A stretch of DNA of 63,504 nt. Origin: Sulfobacillus benefaciens. Its GTDB lineage: Bacteria; Bacillota; Sulfobacillia; Sulfobacillales; Sulfobacillaceae. This document shows positions 38,695-46,985 of the stretch, in pieces; position 1 is the first letter of the stretch, and each line of letters starts with the position of its first letter. The notes under the pieces were generated by a model that had not been told where the DNA came from, did no database searches, and saw only the letters and a program-made list of their open reading frames with translations. The stretch spans positions 1 through 63,504 of the forward strand of contig PXYW01000015.1 of assembly GCA_003023695.1 (NCBI GenBank). The letters are read 5' to 3'. The position numbers and the translations under genes are program-made.

Positions 38695-39624
38695 TTAGTC
38701 GTAATAAAAGAAAAAGACGCCTTCGTCAAACCGGTCCCGGCTCAACTGACCTGGTTTGCCATACTGCTCCCACACCTTTTTTGCGGATTCTTGAGTTCCT
38801 CGGATACGGACATATTTTCGCCCGTGCTGGTTGGTGCCCTGTAAGATCTGCGCTGCGCCGAATCGGTGTCCGCTCGGTGGTCGCGTGGCACTGTCTCTTA
38901 GGGGTTGTTGTGGTTGTTCGGATTTTGCCGTGACATGAAGTGGTGTCGCGGTGAGTATTTTTTCTACGATGCTATCGATGCTTTCCTCGCTCAAATGGTG
39001 ACCCGAGGCTCCGTTAAGATAGGCTGTTGTTTGTTTTGGGGTTAAGACTGGGATGGAGCATTGGTCAACCCTGAGCCATGTTGACTGGGTGAACACGACA
39101 ACGGGTTCGATAGGCGGTAGGGGCCTGTGCAAACCGTGGCAGTTGTACCATTGACGGAATCTGCGTTGATGTATTTTATTCTGCTGAATTGGGCTACCAG
39201 TTTTGACCCACTTGTTGGCTTCTTTTCGAAAACATTGGTCTTGTTTTAGTAATACTGCACCGTGCCATGCTTTTGTCTCAATAAGAAATATTCCCGCAGG
39301 GCCAATTACTATATGATCGAGTTGGGTATATTCTCTCAGGCGATATTCAAGCACCACATCGTTAATGACTGTCCACTCATTGGGAAGGCGTGCCCATAAG
39401 TGCAGGCCAACGGAAAATTCTCCTCTGTCTCCCTTTTCGTTGTACTGTCGCTGTTTGGCCCTCACTATGGTGGTTGCTAACGGTTTGAGGACCCAATGCA
39501 GGAATTTCGGAGTTGCGGCGTCGACCCGGTCGCGAACACCCTGTTCCCTTGCTACCTCCTGGTCCACAATTTTTTGTAAAAAAGCCCGTTTGTGTTCATC
39601 GGATTGGGTAAAGACCCTGGCCAC
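38695..39624 (-). CDS. NERD-domain protein
   Basis: 309 residues. After a helical N-terminus (about 1-65) the NERD nuclease-related domain follows: GDRGEFSVGLHLW, LDHIVIGPAGIFLIETKAWHG (the E-x-K centre near residue 117), PIQQNKIHQRRFRQW and VVFTQSTWLRV. Then a Ser/Pro/Gln-rich linker and a small C-terminal domain ending VFFFYYD. NERD domains share the restriction-endonuclease fold and occur in plasmid and defence contexts. It marks the right-hand side of the defence island, as a broken NERD gene marks the left. Confidence 0.8.
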   Translation of the reverse strand: MARVFTQSDEHKRAFLQKIVDQEVAREQGVRDRVDAATPKFLHWVLKPLATTIVRAKQRQYNEKGDRGEFSVGLHLWARLPNEWTVINDVVLEYRLREYTQLDHIVIGPAGIFLIETKAWHGAVLLKQDQCFRKEANKWVKTGSPIQQNKIHQRRFRQWYNCHGLHRPLPPIEPVVVFTQSTWLRVDQCSIPVLTPKQTTAYLNGASGHHLSEESIDSIVEKILTATPLHVTAKSEQPQQPLRDSATRPPSGHRFGAAQILQGTNQHGRKYVRIRGTQESAKKVWEQYGKPGQLSRDRFDEGVFFFYYD

Positions 39625-39799
39625 GATCGCTACCTCGATTTTTTGTTTTTCTCAGATTATAGCATTCTTAAAAATATGGAACTTTCCGGATGAGCATTGG
39701 AGAACTGATTCAGTGGACTTTGACGGAAGCCTTTGGTTGGGCGGGCTCATTAAACCTATGGTATATCCCTAGAACGAACTCGCGCTTGACTTGACCATA

Positions 39800-39809
39800 C
39801 GATATATCG
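39800..39809. promoter_or_regulatory. Palindrome CGATATATCG before padR, possible operator
   Basis: A perfect 10-base palindrome 13 bases upstream of the padR start and next to TTGACT/TTGACC hexamers. PadR regulators often repress their own promoter from AT-rich dyads. Position supports autoregulation; the repeat is short. Confidence 0.35.
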
Positions 39810-39822
39810 GGAGCGATGCATA

Positions 39823-40152
39823 GTGAAAGATGGACCGGGCGATCGTCTCATTGCGGTTATTCTTGCGGCCTTGGAGATGGAGCCAGCGCATGGTTATCTC
39901 ATTGCGAGGCGGATCGAACAGTGGTCAAATGGGGCGTGGGAATTGCGAGAAGGTTCACTGTACCCGGTATTGCATGGGCTAGAAACTGAAGGCCTTGTCA
40001 CGGTTGCGGTAGAACGTCAAGGACTGCGTTCTCGCCGCGTCTATTCCCTTACGCCAGAAGGCCACGAGAGACTTGCACAGGAGCGTCAGCGGTGGCAGCG
40101 ACAAAATTTTGTGTTGCAGCAGGTTCTATGGAGGGAGAGAGTCGACGGATGA
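39823..40152 (+). CDS. PadR-family transcriptional regulator
   Basis: 109 residues from GTG 39823 (GGGAGCG upstream). The winged helix is clear: ILAALEMEPAHGYLIARRIEQ, ELREGSLYPVLHGLETEGLV, then RRVYSLTPEGHERL. PadR proteins commonly control the membrane protein gene that follows, and here the stop overlaps the next ATG (ATGA), so the two are co-translated. Confidence 0.9.
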   Translation: MKDGPGDRLIAVILAALEMEPAHGYLIARRIEQWSNGAWELREGSLYPVLHGLETEGLVTVAVERQGLRSRRVYSLTPEGHERLAQERQRWQRQNFVLQQVLWRERVDG

Positions 40153-41066
40153 TGGGCAACGAGGAACTGCAACGACAGCTAGAACTGGTAACCTGGGTGG
40201 AAACAGCGTCAGCGATGATTGTGTCCAATGCCCAAGCACGGGTCGTACGAATGGAACTCATTAACCATTATCAAGAGCACCGCCAGGAAAGAGAGGGCGC
40301 TGGATGGCCGCCATCGGAAGCTCACCGAGCGGCCATGGACCAATTGGGTTCCTCCTTAGAAGCACAGAAAACTTGGGCCTGCCATGTGAGAATACCCGAT
40401 GCATTACCGTGGACATTAGGATTTCTGACAGTAGCTCTTTAGGTGATTGCGGTGTTTGGTTGGCACTGGGGAATTTATCTGTCGTGGATTACCGCAGGGT
40501 TTGCGATAGTCACTGGCGGTCGTCGCCTTAAAGAAACGGTTGTTACCATTAGCCGTTATTGGCTAATGCAATGGCGCAAATTCCCTACGACCATGAAACT
40601 GGTAGGCGGGCTTGTCGGTTTCATCGTGGGTTTTGAACCCGTTTGGGCTGGCGAGCCTATTTGGAACGGCCACACTTTGGATGTTCTGTTGAGTTCGTGG
40701 CCGATCCCGGTGGGCCTGGCTATACTGTCTACACTCACCTGGACAACATGGCTTACGGTAAATCACTTGAAAACTAGTCCAATGGCTGCAAGTAGCCAGG
40801 TGGGGGGCGGTGCAGCCTTGGGGCTCGTCATGGGTGGTGCTCTCGGGTTCGGCTCCACCTGGACATGGCTCCTTCATAACACTATTCCACCAAAATCCGG
40901 CACCGTGGGCTACCTGCCGCATTGGCCTTGGCAGGCAGTATCCTACACGCTCAGTACGCATTTGGCTCCCGCCATCATTATCTTAGTCGGCTGGGTCATG
41001 CTAGTGGGATCCATTGCGGGAAGGGTTCAGGCACATCAGAATGGTGAACCGGTTGCTTCGGACTGA
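40149..41066 (+). pseudogene. PadR-associated membrane protein with in-frame amber stop
   Basis: One reading frame of about 305 codons is interrupted only by a TAG at 40440-40442 (codon 98). Upstream the product is a soluble helical prefix domain (ELINHYQEHRQERE, as in permease-prefix proteins coupled to PadR); downstream are five to six membrane helices (VIAVFGWHWGIYLSW, LVGGLVGFIVGF, ALGLVMGGALGF and others). The TAG falls exactly at the prefix/first-helix junction. GTG follows immediately, so the membrane part could restart from it, but I see no separate ribosome binding site. Most likely a nonsense mutation. Confidence 0.65.
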
Positions 41067-42124
41067 GTGTACTCGACGGTAGGGAACGCCGGCAATACAA
41101 GAGGCACTCAATCGCCGTGTGATAAGTTGCTGGCCGAGTACTGCAAGTTAACGCTGCGACGACTAATTTCGCCATACCCAAAGCTCTCGAATCACTCAGC
41201 ATTGTCTTCTTGCGGCACACTGATGAGTGCCTGATAGATTCAACCCCGTGGGGCTCATGAACATCGTACATCTCCCGATGGGTCCTCTTGTGGGGCCATC
41301 GGCGTTGTTCGTGACCTCGCCAAGTTTGCTCTCGTGGTGATAGGTAATCAATGGTGGGGAGGCGCGGCAATATTCCGCAGGGCTTTCTTGGCAGTCGTTG
41401 CGCTGTTCGGATCACTGGCTCTGTCCAGTTATGAATTTGGAGTAGTTCAGTTAAGATCCGGACCACCAAGCCATAGTTCTTCGTTTTCTCCCAACGTAGC
41501 CTCAAAATTGGATTGGGTTCAACGCTATTATCCTCCTGAGTCTAATGGGTTTCCAGACCCGTCGGGATTCCTCTGGATTCCGGCATCTCCGTCACGCCAT
41601 TATCATGAACACGCGAATTTAACCCCCGATGTGCGATTCTTTCGACGGCAATAGGGGAAGTTTCATGGTAAGGTCAACAATGAGGGATTGGCGGCCAATA
41701 TTCCTGAATATGTACGAGGTCTAAATCCCGATTGGCGAACGCCAGTGGACCCGGAGTTCCTGTAATACGGGATGTTCGCGCGGTTGGTTATCGGTATCGT
41801 GAAGCTACAACAGAAGCCGTGGGCACCTATTTCTTAGTGACGTGGACTAAAAGACACAGGTTTGAGAGCCGAGGAGGTAGCCCATCACCGCAATCAACAT
41901 TGAGCCAGCAATAAGTGAACTTCCTTACGATACATCAGTTGCCAATTACTCCTTCGGGGATCATTGTGATCTTGATTGATCGTCATCATGAATTCTCTAT
42001 GTAGTCCACATACTTCGACTGGAAGGTTCCCATTCCTTCCGGGCGACAAAGCGATGCGTAAGCCAAAGAATTAGGCAAGAAAGCTATTGCAACCGACAAA
42101 CATCGCGATACAGCGTTGTTTCAT
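41067..42124. other. Long stretch of degraded or unassigned sequence
   Basis: More than 1 kb between the PadR operon and the next promoter. One open frame at 41334-41654 (106 codons) begins with a hydrophobic segment (FLAVVALFGSLAL) like a signal anchor and is protein-like further on (ASKLDWVQRYYPP). Reading through its TAG the same frame continues with NIPEYVRGLNPDWRTPVDPEF before another stop. This looks like a decayed secreted or membrane-anchored protein gene; no family could be named. The remainder holds nothing I can support. Confidence 0.35.
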
Positions 42125-42130
42125 TTGACA

Positions 42131-42159
42131 TTGACATCAATAATATGTATTTATATAAT
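42131..42159 (+). promoter_or_regulatory. Consensus sigma-A promoter of SRPBCC-EVE-MarR operon
   Basis: TTGACA at 42131-42136 and TATAAT at 42154-42159 are separated by exactly 17 bases: a perfect housekeeping promoter 39 bases before the first start codon. A second overlapping TTGACA lies at 42125-42130. Confidence 0.8.
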
Positions 42160-42170
42160 ATGTATAAATA
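42148..42170. promoter_or_regulatory. Inverted repeat over the -10 box, likely MarR operator
   Basis: TATTTATA at 42148-42155 and its complement TATAAATA at 42163-42170, spaced by 7 bases, cover the -10 hexamer. A direct repeat AATATGTAT (42142-42150 and 42157-42165) is interleaved. A MarR gene closes the operon, so autorepression is likely. Confidence 0.6.
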
Positions 42171-42197
42171 TAAAAATCTCTGGAAGGAGACAAAGCG

Positions 42198-42635
42198 ATG
42201 TGGAATTTTGAACATACAATCACCACACAAGCCGAATTGACACAAATCTGGCGTTTGTACGCCGACGTTACTTTGTGGCCCCAATGGGATCTTGGGGTTG
42301 AGGGTGTGTCATTAAACGGGCCCTTCGTTGCTGGAACGCGAGGTTTCCTAACACTTAAAGAACAAAACATTATACCCTTTGAATTGACAGTAGTGGAGCC
42401 TCTTCGAGAATTCTCGGACGTGTCTTACCTAACGGATGCTGGAATTGCCATTCACTTTACTCACCGATTAGAGTCTGTAGAAGAGGGCATACAGATTACC
42501 CATTTAGTCAGTATAAATGGGGATAACGCGGAAGCCTTAGCCCCTGCGTTGGGAGTGGGATTCACGGCCGACATACCAGAAACCATGGAGCGTCTCGCGG
42601 CTTTGGCCATTTCGCTGGAAGGTGGAACGCGGTGA
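42198..42635 (+). CDS. SRPBCC (START/polyketide cyclase-like) protein
   Basis: 145 residues from ATG 42198 with GGAAGGAGA upstream. Typical SRPBCC features: short helix IWRLYADVTLWPQWD, strands FVAGTRGFLTLK and FELTVVEPLREFSDV, and a long C-terminal helix ending in ERLAALAISLE. The fold encloses a hydrophobic cavity for small ligands. First gene of an overlapping three-gene operon with an EVE protein and a MarR regulator, so its ligand may relate to the MarR inducer. No catalytic residue can be assigned. Confidence 0.8.
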   Translation: MWNFEHTITTQAELTQIWRLYADVTLWPQWDLGVEGVSLNGPFVAGTRGFLTLKEQNIIPFELTVVEPLREFSDVSYLTDAGIAIHFTHRLESVEEGIQITHLVSINGDNAEALAPALGVGFTADIPETMERLAALAISLEGGTR

Positions 42636-43081
42636 ATGGTGAGATACGAAAAGAGGCCCGGTTTTGGGTAGGGGTAGCTTCGGCCTCTCATGTTTCGATA
42701 GGTGTGCAAGGCGGTTTTGCACAACTGAATCATGGGAAAGCAGCGCCCTTGCGAAAAATGTCGGTCGGAGACTGGATGGTCTACTATTCTCCACGCAGTG
42801 AAATGCATAGGGGAGTCCCGCTACACGCTTTCACCGCAATTGGATGTATGACCGATGAGAAGGTATATGCCTATCCGATGTCCGACCAGTTTGTTCCGTT
42901 TCGCCGTAACGTTCAATATTTGCCATGTCGCACGGTCAAGATTAGAGACATCTTAAACCGATTAAGTTTTACTCAACACGCTTCGCATTGGGGATCTCTC
43001 TTCCGCCGCGGACACTTTGAAATAGAACGCAAGGATTTTCTGGTGATTGCCCAGAGCATGACGGGGGAGGAATGGTTATGA
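42632..43081 (+). CDS. EVE domain protein
   Basis: 149 residues from GTG 42632, overlapping the previous stop. The EVE fold is shown by the start FWVGVASASHVSIGVQGGFAQL, followed by KMSVGDWMVYYSPR, FTAIGCMTDE and the final FEIERKDFLVIAQSM. EVE domains belong to the PUA-like superfamily and read modified bases in DNA or RNA; standalone EVE proteins are frequent in defence settings. Translationally coupled to both neighbours. Confidence 0.8.
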   Translation: MNGEIRKEARFWVGVASASHVSIGVQGGFAQLNHGKAAPLRKMSVGDWMVYYSPRSEMHRGVPLHAFTAIGCMTDEKVYAYPMSDQFVPFRRNVQYLPCRTVKIRDILNRLSFTQHASHWGSLFRRGHFEIERKDFLVIAQSMTGEEWL

Positions 43082-43518
43082 GTTCGTCGTTCAAAGACGC
43101 CCAAGATAGTCCGGGATTTTTGCTATGGGAGGTTACCAACCTGTGGCAAAGACGGATACGACAGGCACTAGAACCGTTGGCACTTACGCACATGCAATTC
43201 GTCATTTTGTTTTCGTGCCAATGGCTATCATGTCAAGATGACAGCGTGGCATTGACCCAGATTCAGTTGGCGCAGCATGCGCGCATTGATGTCAATGTAA
43301 CGTCACAGGTTCTTAGAGTACTGGAACAAAAGGGCTATGTCGTTCGCCGCATGCACCCAACGGATATGCGCGCCAAAGTTATTGTTCCAACACCCGAGGG
43401 GAGGGATCTTGCATTACGGGCGGTGAAGGTGGTAGAAGCCGCGGATCAGGAATTTTTTTCTCGCTTGGGTGGGGAAACGAATCATTTTATTCAGCTGATG
43501 CGGCAATTACGAGCGTAA
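43078..43518 (+). CDS. MarR-family transcriptional regulator
   Basis: 146 residues from ATG 43078 (ATGA overlap with the EVE gene; GGGGAGG upstream). The winged helix is standard: LTQIQLAQHARIDVNVTSQVLRVLEQKGYVVRR (in two parts), then HPTDMRAKVIVPTPEG with the wing Asp-x-Arg. Likely represses the operon from the dyad at 42148-42170. The N-terminal dimerisation helix contains WQRRIRQALEPL. Inducer unknown. Confidence 0.9.
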   Translation: MSSSFKDAQDSPGFLLWEVTNLWQRRIRQALEPLALTHMQFVILFSCQWLSCQDDSVALTQIQLAQHARIDVNVTSQVLRVLEQKGYVVRRMHPTDMRAKVIVPTPEGRDLALRAVKVVEAADQEFFSRLGGETNHFIQLMRQLRA

Positions 43519-44069
43519 CAGCCAAAGGCTTATTGCGAAGATTATCCCGACCCCAACCTCAGGAGGCAGGCTTCGGAACAGCGCGGTCTGAAACCCTGTG
43601 TTCTGGAGATACTGTCTTGCCATTATTAACATAACCCTATCATTTGCTTTGGTTGGCCTTGAACACGAAAAATTTGTGTTCAATCCTAACAACTTAATGA
43701 CAGGCTAAGAGATCGACAGTACGGGAAACGAGTTTCTATGGAATTGTAATTTTTCTGTATAAAAAGTCCGTCACCTATCGACCATACCCCAAAATGAGCC
43801 CAAGGGGGGATTGGTCGTAGGTTGTTGCCTTGAGCTTATCTAAGTCTCAGTGAAAAGTTCCTCCAGGCATCGTACCCCCTCAAATCAACAGGATACGGGG
43901 TTGTGGTATCGTTGGGTGGCATTTGGACGACGCAAATGCTTTAGACGGCACCGAATCTTGGTGACGGTGGGATACCATGACTACAAATGCCTTATTTGAA
44001 CGGATGAACATAACAGGACAGAGCTAGGGGGGAATTTAATTGGCTTAAGTTATCCTCGAGCGCTTTCAT
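43519..44069. other. Intergenic stretch with no supported feature
   Basis: About 550 bases between the marR and DUF6176 genes. Only short frames without signatures; no clear promoter, repeat or structured RNA was seen. Confidence 0.45.
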
Positions 44070-44390
44070 GTGAAGTCAGGCAAAAAAGAACGGGCCAAAC
44101 AGTGGATGGAAATTCTCAATCAAAGGATAAACGAGTGCCGCGCTACCCTCGATGCAGAGAACATGCACTTCGAAGCCATTTTCTCCCAGGAAATTGGAGA
44201 TGAGATGTATCTATTGTGGATGGAATTCAAAGATTCTGGTGGGCGGCCGATTCAGCATTCTACTGAAGAAATTGATCGCATTCATCTGGCTTTTTGGGAA
44301 GAATGCATCGAAAAGGGCAGCCGTCAGGTCATGCGAACCGAGTTAGTCTTAATTCCAGCATACATCAAGAAGGCCATCGAATCGCGTTAG
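44070..44390 (+). CDS. DUF6176-like small protein
   Basis: 106 residues from GTG 44070. The pattern KSGKKERAKQWMEIL, ENMHFEAIFSQE, EMYLLWMEFKDSGG and ERIHLAFWEE-like IDRIHLAFWEE matches the DUF6176 family of small ferredoxin-like-fold proteins. In-frame sequence just upstream (LERFHV) also resembles the family's first strand but has no start codon after the TAA at 44046, so the true N-terminus may be lost or use a rare start. Function unknown. Convergent with the Pnkp gene. Confidence 0.6.
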   Translation: MKSGKKERAKQWMEILNQRINECRATLDAENMHFEAIFSQEIGDEMYLLWMEFKDSGGRPIQHSTEEIDRIHLAFWEECIEKGSRQVMRTELVLIPAYIKKAIESR

Positions 44391-44429
44391 CGATTGTGTG
44401 GCCCCCGGTAGATGGCCAAATCTGTGGAG

Positions 44430-46985
44430 CTAGAGACGGGGATCTACTGGCTGGCTCTCAAGAGCCAACACCGCATGTACACATTCGTGTACTCGGCGCA
44501 ACGGCTCCCCTGCAACAAACCTTTGCAGTCCCTCCAATCCCAGGGCAAATTCACGCAGGGCAGCAGCCCGTTTGGCTGCCAATCCTCGATGTCGTAGACG
44601 ATCGAGATTTTCTTTGGCGTTATAATCGGGTCCATAGATAATGCGGAGGTACTCGCGCCCCCGGACCTTAATAGCCGGCTGTACCAACTTGCCATCATCG
44701 TTTCGTGCCACAAATGGCAGTGGCTTGACGACCATACCCTCAAAACCCGCCGCCGTGATCTGTTCCCACCATACTACGCCTGCCTCGATGCTTTGGGAAT
44801 CATCCAATAGCACACGGATCGTGGGCGTTGGCGTTATTAGTGCGGAATCTGCAGCGGTCAGCGACTGCAGTTTTTCGAGGTGCCATTCATGGTCTTGGTC
44901 CATGTGGACTTTACCTTCGGATGCCAACAGGTGAAACGGTGCGATTTTCACATCATCGAGAGATCTTACTGGCCACACGTAACGTCGATACGCCCTGATA
45001 AATTGTTCTGCCCGGGCTTGCTGCGAGGTCATGAGCGATGTAAGGTCGGCGGTATCAAGACCACGGCGGGCAGTGTGCGTCAGGGCATCTACAGCGGCTG
45101 CGAGTCCAATATGGGCAGCACGACCCACCGCTGCATACTGGCGCTGGATCAGATCCTGAGCTTTGAGCGACCACGGCATGATTTCGGTATCGAGCAGCAG
45201 CCAATCCGTTTGCAAATGGTCAAACAAACCGGCGGTTTCGGAAGCCATGCGTACCCGATTGAGCAGAGCCAGTTCCATTTCCGGGTTCTCAAAGAAGTGG
45301 CGACCGGTGCGCGTGTAAATAATACCTAGACTGTTCTCTTGCACCCCGAATCGGTGTTTGGCAACACTATCGTCGCGACACACGATGATGACCGCACGCG
45401 ATCCCATATGTTTTTGCTCACAGATTACGTCGGAGATGTTTTGACGTTGAAAATACAAAAAGGCCTCCATAGGATGTTCAAGCGTGTCAAATTCTTGGCT
45501 GGTTTCCGCCGGTGACATAGTAGGAGGGAGATAAATGAGCCATTTGGGATCGGCGGCAAAACGGCTCAATACTTCCAAAGCAGCCGCTCCATTCTCTTCG
45601 GGCACTGTCACTGTGCCCATCAGGTGCGTTTGCACACGTCGCTTGCCCGCAATATCGGCAATATCCAGCACATCGTCCTGAACTTGTTGGGCAGAAAGTC
45701 CAGGTGCCGGGTGATTCAACGGACGAATGGGGTCCGTATAGACGCGCCGCGCCGCCTCATCCACCAATTGGTTCTCTGGATAGCGCAATGCAGTCAGTCG
45801 ACCCCCAAACACGCATCCTGTGTCAATGTTGATTGTACGGTTAAGCCACTCCGGTTGTGGAACTGGGGTATGGCCATAAACCACCATGGCGTTGCCACGG
45901 TAATCAGAAGCCCAATTGTATCGAATTGGCAAGCCAAATTCGTCGGTTTCCCCGGTGGTCTCACCATAGAGTGCAAATTCGCGAACTTTGGCGGAGCCCC
46001 GGCCATGCATCGTTTCAGGCAACCCGGCGTGGGCAACAATAAGGCGGCCGCTATCCAGCACATAGTGACTAACCAATCCGTCCAAAAACTTTTTGGTGCG
46101 TTCGCGAAATGCGTCATTTTCCCGGTCTAGCTGATCCAGCGTCTCTTGAAGCCCGTGAGATACCGTGACCGGAAGTCCTTTCAATTTTCGCAACAACTTC
46201 GACTCGTGGTTTCCGGGAACACACAAGGCGGTGCCGCTGTCGACCGCATCCATGACAAAGCGCAAAACATCGGCTATCTTGGGTCCACGGTCGACTAGAT
46301 CGCCAAGAAAGACCAACTTGCGTGATTCAGGATGCCGAACCTGGTAAGCTCCCTTTGGGTCTTGAAGGATGTGATATCCCAATTTCTCGACCAAGGCATG
46401 CAATTCATCGAAGCATCCGTGCACGTCGCCGATAATGTCGAAGGGACCATGATCTTCCGACTTGTTGTTCCACAGGGGCTGACGTTCCCACTGAAATGCT
46501 TCGATCTCATCTTCGGACGAGAGGACAATGACTTGGTGCATGCCTTCTCGGCGAAGTTTGGACAACGACGATTTCAGTTGGCGAATTTGTCTTTGAATAA
46601 CATGACGGCTAAATTGTCGGTCAGTTCGCCCACTGTTTCGGTTGATGCAGATTTGTTCGGGTAGATTTAAGACAATAGCGGTAACCAGAACGTGGTGTTG
46701 TCGAGCTAGGGCAATCAATGAGCGCCTGGATTCGGATTGAACATTGGTGGCATCAATGACCGTGAGGCGGCCCCGGGCCAGACGTTTGCCTGCAATATAA
46801 TGCAGAACATCAAAGGCATCACCCGTTGCCGCTTGATTGGTTTCATCGTCGGAGACCATGGCTCGACAGGCGTCGGAGGATAAAATCTCTGTGGGGAGAA
46901 AGTGCTTCTGGGCAAAACTCGACTTGCCCGATCCGGATGCACCAATCAGCAGGATGAGGGAGAGTTCGGGAATTTTAGCTAACAT
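44430..46985 (-). CDS. pnkp: Polynucleotide kinase-phosphatase Pnkp (RNA repair)
   Basis: 851 residues, with the start set at ATG 46985, which overlaps the end of hen1 by 11 bases and begins right before the kinase. Three catalytic parts: an N-terminal 5' kinase (GASGSGKSS at 15-23); a central metallophosphatase (IIGDVHGC, FLGDLVDRGPK, VPGNHE, VYGHTPV) that removes 2',3'-phosphates; and a C-terminal adenylyltransferase/ligase with the KHMGSRAV nucleophile motif. With Hen1 it repairs RNAs cut by ribotoxins and methylates the repaired 2'-OH so that they resist recutting. All key residues I can check are present and the length is normal. Confidence 0.9.
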   Translation of the reverse strand: MLAKIPELSLILLIGASGSGKSSFAQKHFLPTEILSSDACRAMVSDDETNQAATGDAFDVLHYIAGKRLARGRLTVIDATNVQSESRRSLIALARQHHVLVTAIVLNLPEQICINRNSGRTDRQFSRHVIQRQIRQLKSSLSKLRREGMHQVIVLSSEDEIEAFQWERQPLWNNKSEDHGPFDIIGDVHGCFDELHALVEKLGYHILQDPKGAYQVRHPESRKLVFLGDLVDRGPKIADVLRFVMDAVDSGTALCVPGNHESKLLRKLKGLPVTVSHGLQETLDQLDRENDAFRERTKKFLDGLVSHYVLDSGRLIVAHAGLPETMHGRGSAKVREFALYGETTGETDEFGLPIRYNWASDYRGNAMVVYGHTPVPQPEWLNRTINIDTGCVFGGRLTALRYPENQLVDEAARRVYTDPIRPLNHPAPGLSAQQVQDDVLDIADIAGKRRVQTHLMGTVTVPEENGAAALEVLSRFAADPKWLIYLPPTMSPAETSQEFDTLEHPMEAFLYFQRQNISDVICEQKHMGSRAVIIVCRDDSVAKHRFGVQENSLGIIYTRTGRHFFENPEMELALLNRVRMASETAGLFDHLQTDWLLLDTEIMPWSLKAQDLIQRQYAAVGRAAHIGLAAAVDALTHTARRGLDTADLTSLMTSQQARAEQFIRAYRRYVWPVRSLDDVKIAPFHLLASEGKVHMDQDHEWHLEKLQSLTAADSALITPTPTIRVLLDDSQSIEAGVVWWEQITAAGFEGMVVKPLPFVARNDDGKLVQPAIKVRGREYLRIIYGPDYNAKENLDRLRHRGLAAKRAAALREFALGLEGLQRFVAGEPLRRVHECVHAVLALESQPVDPRL

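Noticed and set aside
40996-41505. 169-codon open frame on the minus strand
   Set aside because: Arg/Pro/His-rich, no ribosome binding site or domain, and overlaps the end of the PadR-associated gene; likely chance.
44880-45329. 149-codon and similar + strand frames inside pnkp
   Set aside because: They are shadows of the clear Pnkp coding sequence on the other strand.
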